NCBI RefSeq assembly: GCF_019112545.1
Contig: NW_025064895.1
Location: 1,064,265 to 1,128,264, forward strand
Direction of reading: 5' to 3'
DNA from: Guyanagaster necrorhizus
Lineage: Eukaryota > Basidiomycota > Agaricomycetes > Agaricales > Physalacriaceae
Length of the DNA: 64,000 nt
Notes under the pieces: model-generated
The model's input: the letters and a program-made list of their open reading frames with translations, nothing else
The model's database searches: none
Told to the model about the DNA's origin: nothing
Position numbers and translations under genes: made by a program
In this document: positions 63,136 through 64,000 of the stretch, one piece after another
Position numbering within the stretch: position 1 is the stretch's first letter
Layout of the letters: the number at the start of each line of letters is the position of its first letter

Positions 63136-64000
63136 TTAAAAGGTTTGTGGAAACCTACAAGCTCCTGGCCCAAATCCTCTGTCCTCCCCCAAAGCTTTAT
63201 CGACGACACTCATCATTGCCAGCACCTTCTCCTCCTCCCACTTCTTCGCTACTACCTGTATACCCACCGGCATGCCTTTCATAGGCATGGGATCATAGAA
63301 TGGCTTCTTCCATCTATAAAGCTGATCCTCCAGGATGCTCACTTTGTCAGATGAGCGCGTCCACTCTTCCGTCAATCCGTCCTTCTCAGGGTCAACCCGC
63401 GTCACAGGAATGCACCCGGCACTGCTCTGGACGATGTTGTAAAGTACAGTGCCCATGACCAGAGGAGAAAGCCTTGTCGCACCACTGTACACGCCAAGAC
63501 TCAGTGACCATGATATCTCACCAAAAACAGGAAGCACTCACCCCTCAGGCAACTGCGGAAGGGCCTGAACCGGAGCTATGATCCCGTCGAACCCATACCT
63601 GTTCCAGACCTGATATGACAAGGTTGTTAGAACATTCATCACGCCGCCGGGACGACCTCACATTCATATAGAACATTCGGTTGTAATCCTGCTTCTTTCG
63701 AGTCCATTTGCTGTATTCAGAATATGACTTGGAGCCTGCAACAAGGAGGATGTCTGCGGCCCTCCAATCCCCCAGGATCTTGGAAACGATAAGGTGAGCA
63801 AAAGCTTTCAGCGGGTCTGTGCGGTTGATTAAATCAACGCTGATTGCAGTTGCATGAAAAGACATAAAACGGAGCCTTACATGGAACTCTTGAGCCATAG
63901 ACGACCAATTTAAGTGTATCGTCCTGGAGTGAAGATCGGATGAGGAATCAGCGTCAGTTATTCAAGCAACCCACCAGAGCATCGGGACCAAGATTGCTTA
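63136..64000 (-). CDS. Amidase, C-terminal part (runs off the right edge)
   Basis: Three exons join in frame (63662-63839, 63542-63609, 63136-63484) and give the end of an amidase-signature enzyme of the fatty-acid-amide-hydrolase/acetamidase type. They read EYSKWTRKKQDYNRMFY, VWNRYGFDGIIAPVQALP, then GATRLSPLVMGTVLYNIVQS, AGCIPVTRVDPEKDG and PMKGMPVGIQVVAKKWEEE. These enzymes hydrolyse amides through a Ser-Ser-Lys triad. That part lies upstream, beyond the window, so activity cannot be judged. A further upstream exon may lie at about 63,880-63,925, but its phase is unclear. The stop is at 63,136, a normal distance after the VGIQVV motif. Confidence 0.82.

Overview
The window looks like nuclear DNA of a filamentous basidiomycete, most likely an agaricomycete (mushroom-forming) fungus. 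The genes are cut by many GT-AG introns of about 45-60 bases. The protein set fits that group: a DUF6535 fragment, a tubulin cofactor B, a Ytp1-like protein, FMP52, and proteins known only from mushrooms. There are no bacterial, phage or CRISPR features and I saw no tRNA or rRNA gene. Exon models were built by hand from splice sites and reading frame. Every multi-exon model described as complete sums to a whole number of codons.

Left part (1-18,920). This is gene-poor accessory DNA. It holds a truncated DUF6535-type fragment, a protein kinase directly followed by a 14-repeat ankyrin protein (possibly one gene), a 748-residue protein with four cysteine modules, and a secreted Lys-rich protein with a frame break. 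A long stretch from 13.5 to 18.9 kb has no convincing gene.

Centre (18,921-33,698). A 15-exon gene encodes a 1,560-residue enzyme with adenylation domain, carrier domain, six membrane segments and three left-handed beta-helix domains, the layout of epsilon-poly-lysine synthetase. Then come housekeeping genes packed on the minus strand: DGAT2 (triacylglycerol synthesis), CDC48/p97 (AAA ATPase), tubulin cofactor B and RNA polymerase III subunit RPC11. RPC11 shares a 158-base divergent promoter with a plus-strand SPRY gene.

Secretome cluster (33,781-45,165). Four copies of a secreted class-3 lipase gene surround a secreted GH5 exo-beta-1,3-glucanase-like gene. Two copies (B and C) are intact with complete Ser-Asp-His triads. 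Copy A is decayed. Copy D is interrupted and carries a 355-base piece of copy C's promoter and start codon inside its body.

Right part (45,433-64,000). This holds long-form tRNase Z (ELAC2/Trz1), an orphan intronless protein, a Ytp1-like membrane protein, FMP52, a proline-rich coiled-coil protein conserved in basidiomycetes, and the 3' part of an amidase running off the right edge. A recurring feature is microexons: exons of 7, 7, 7, 10 and 13 bases occur in four unrelated genes.
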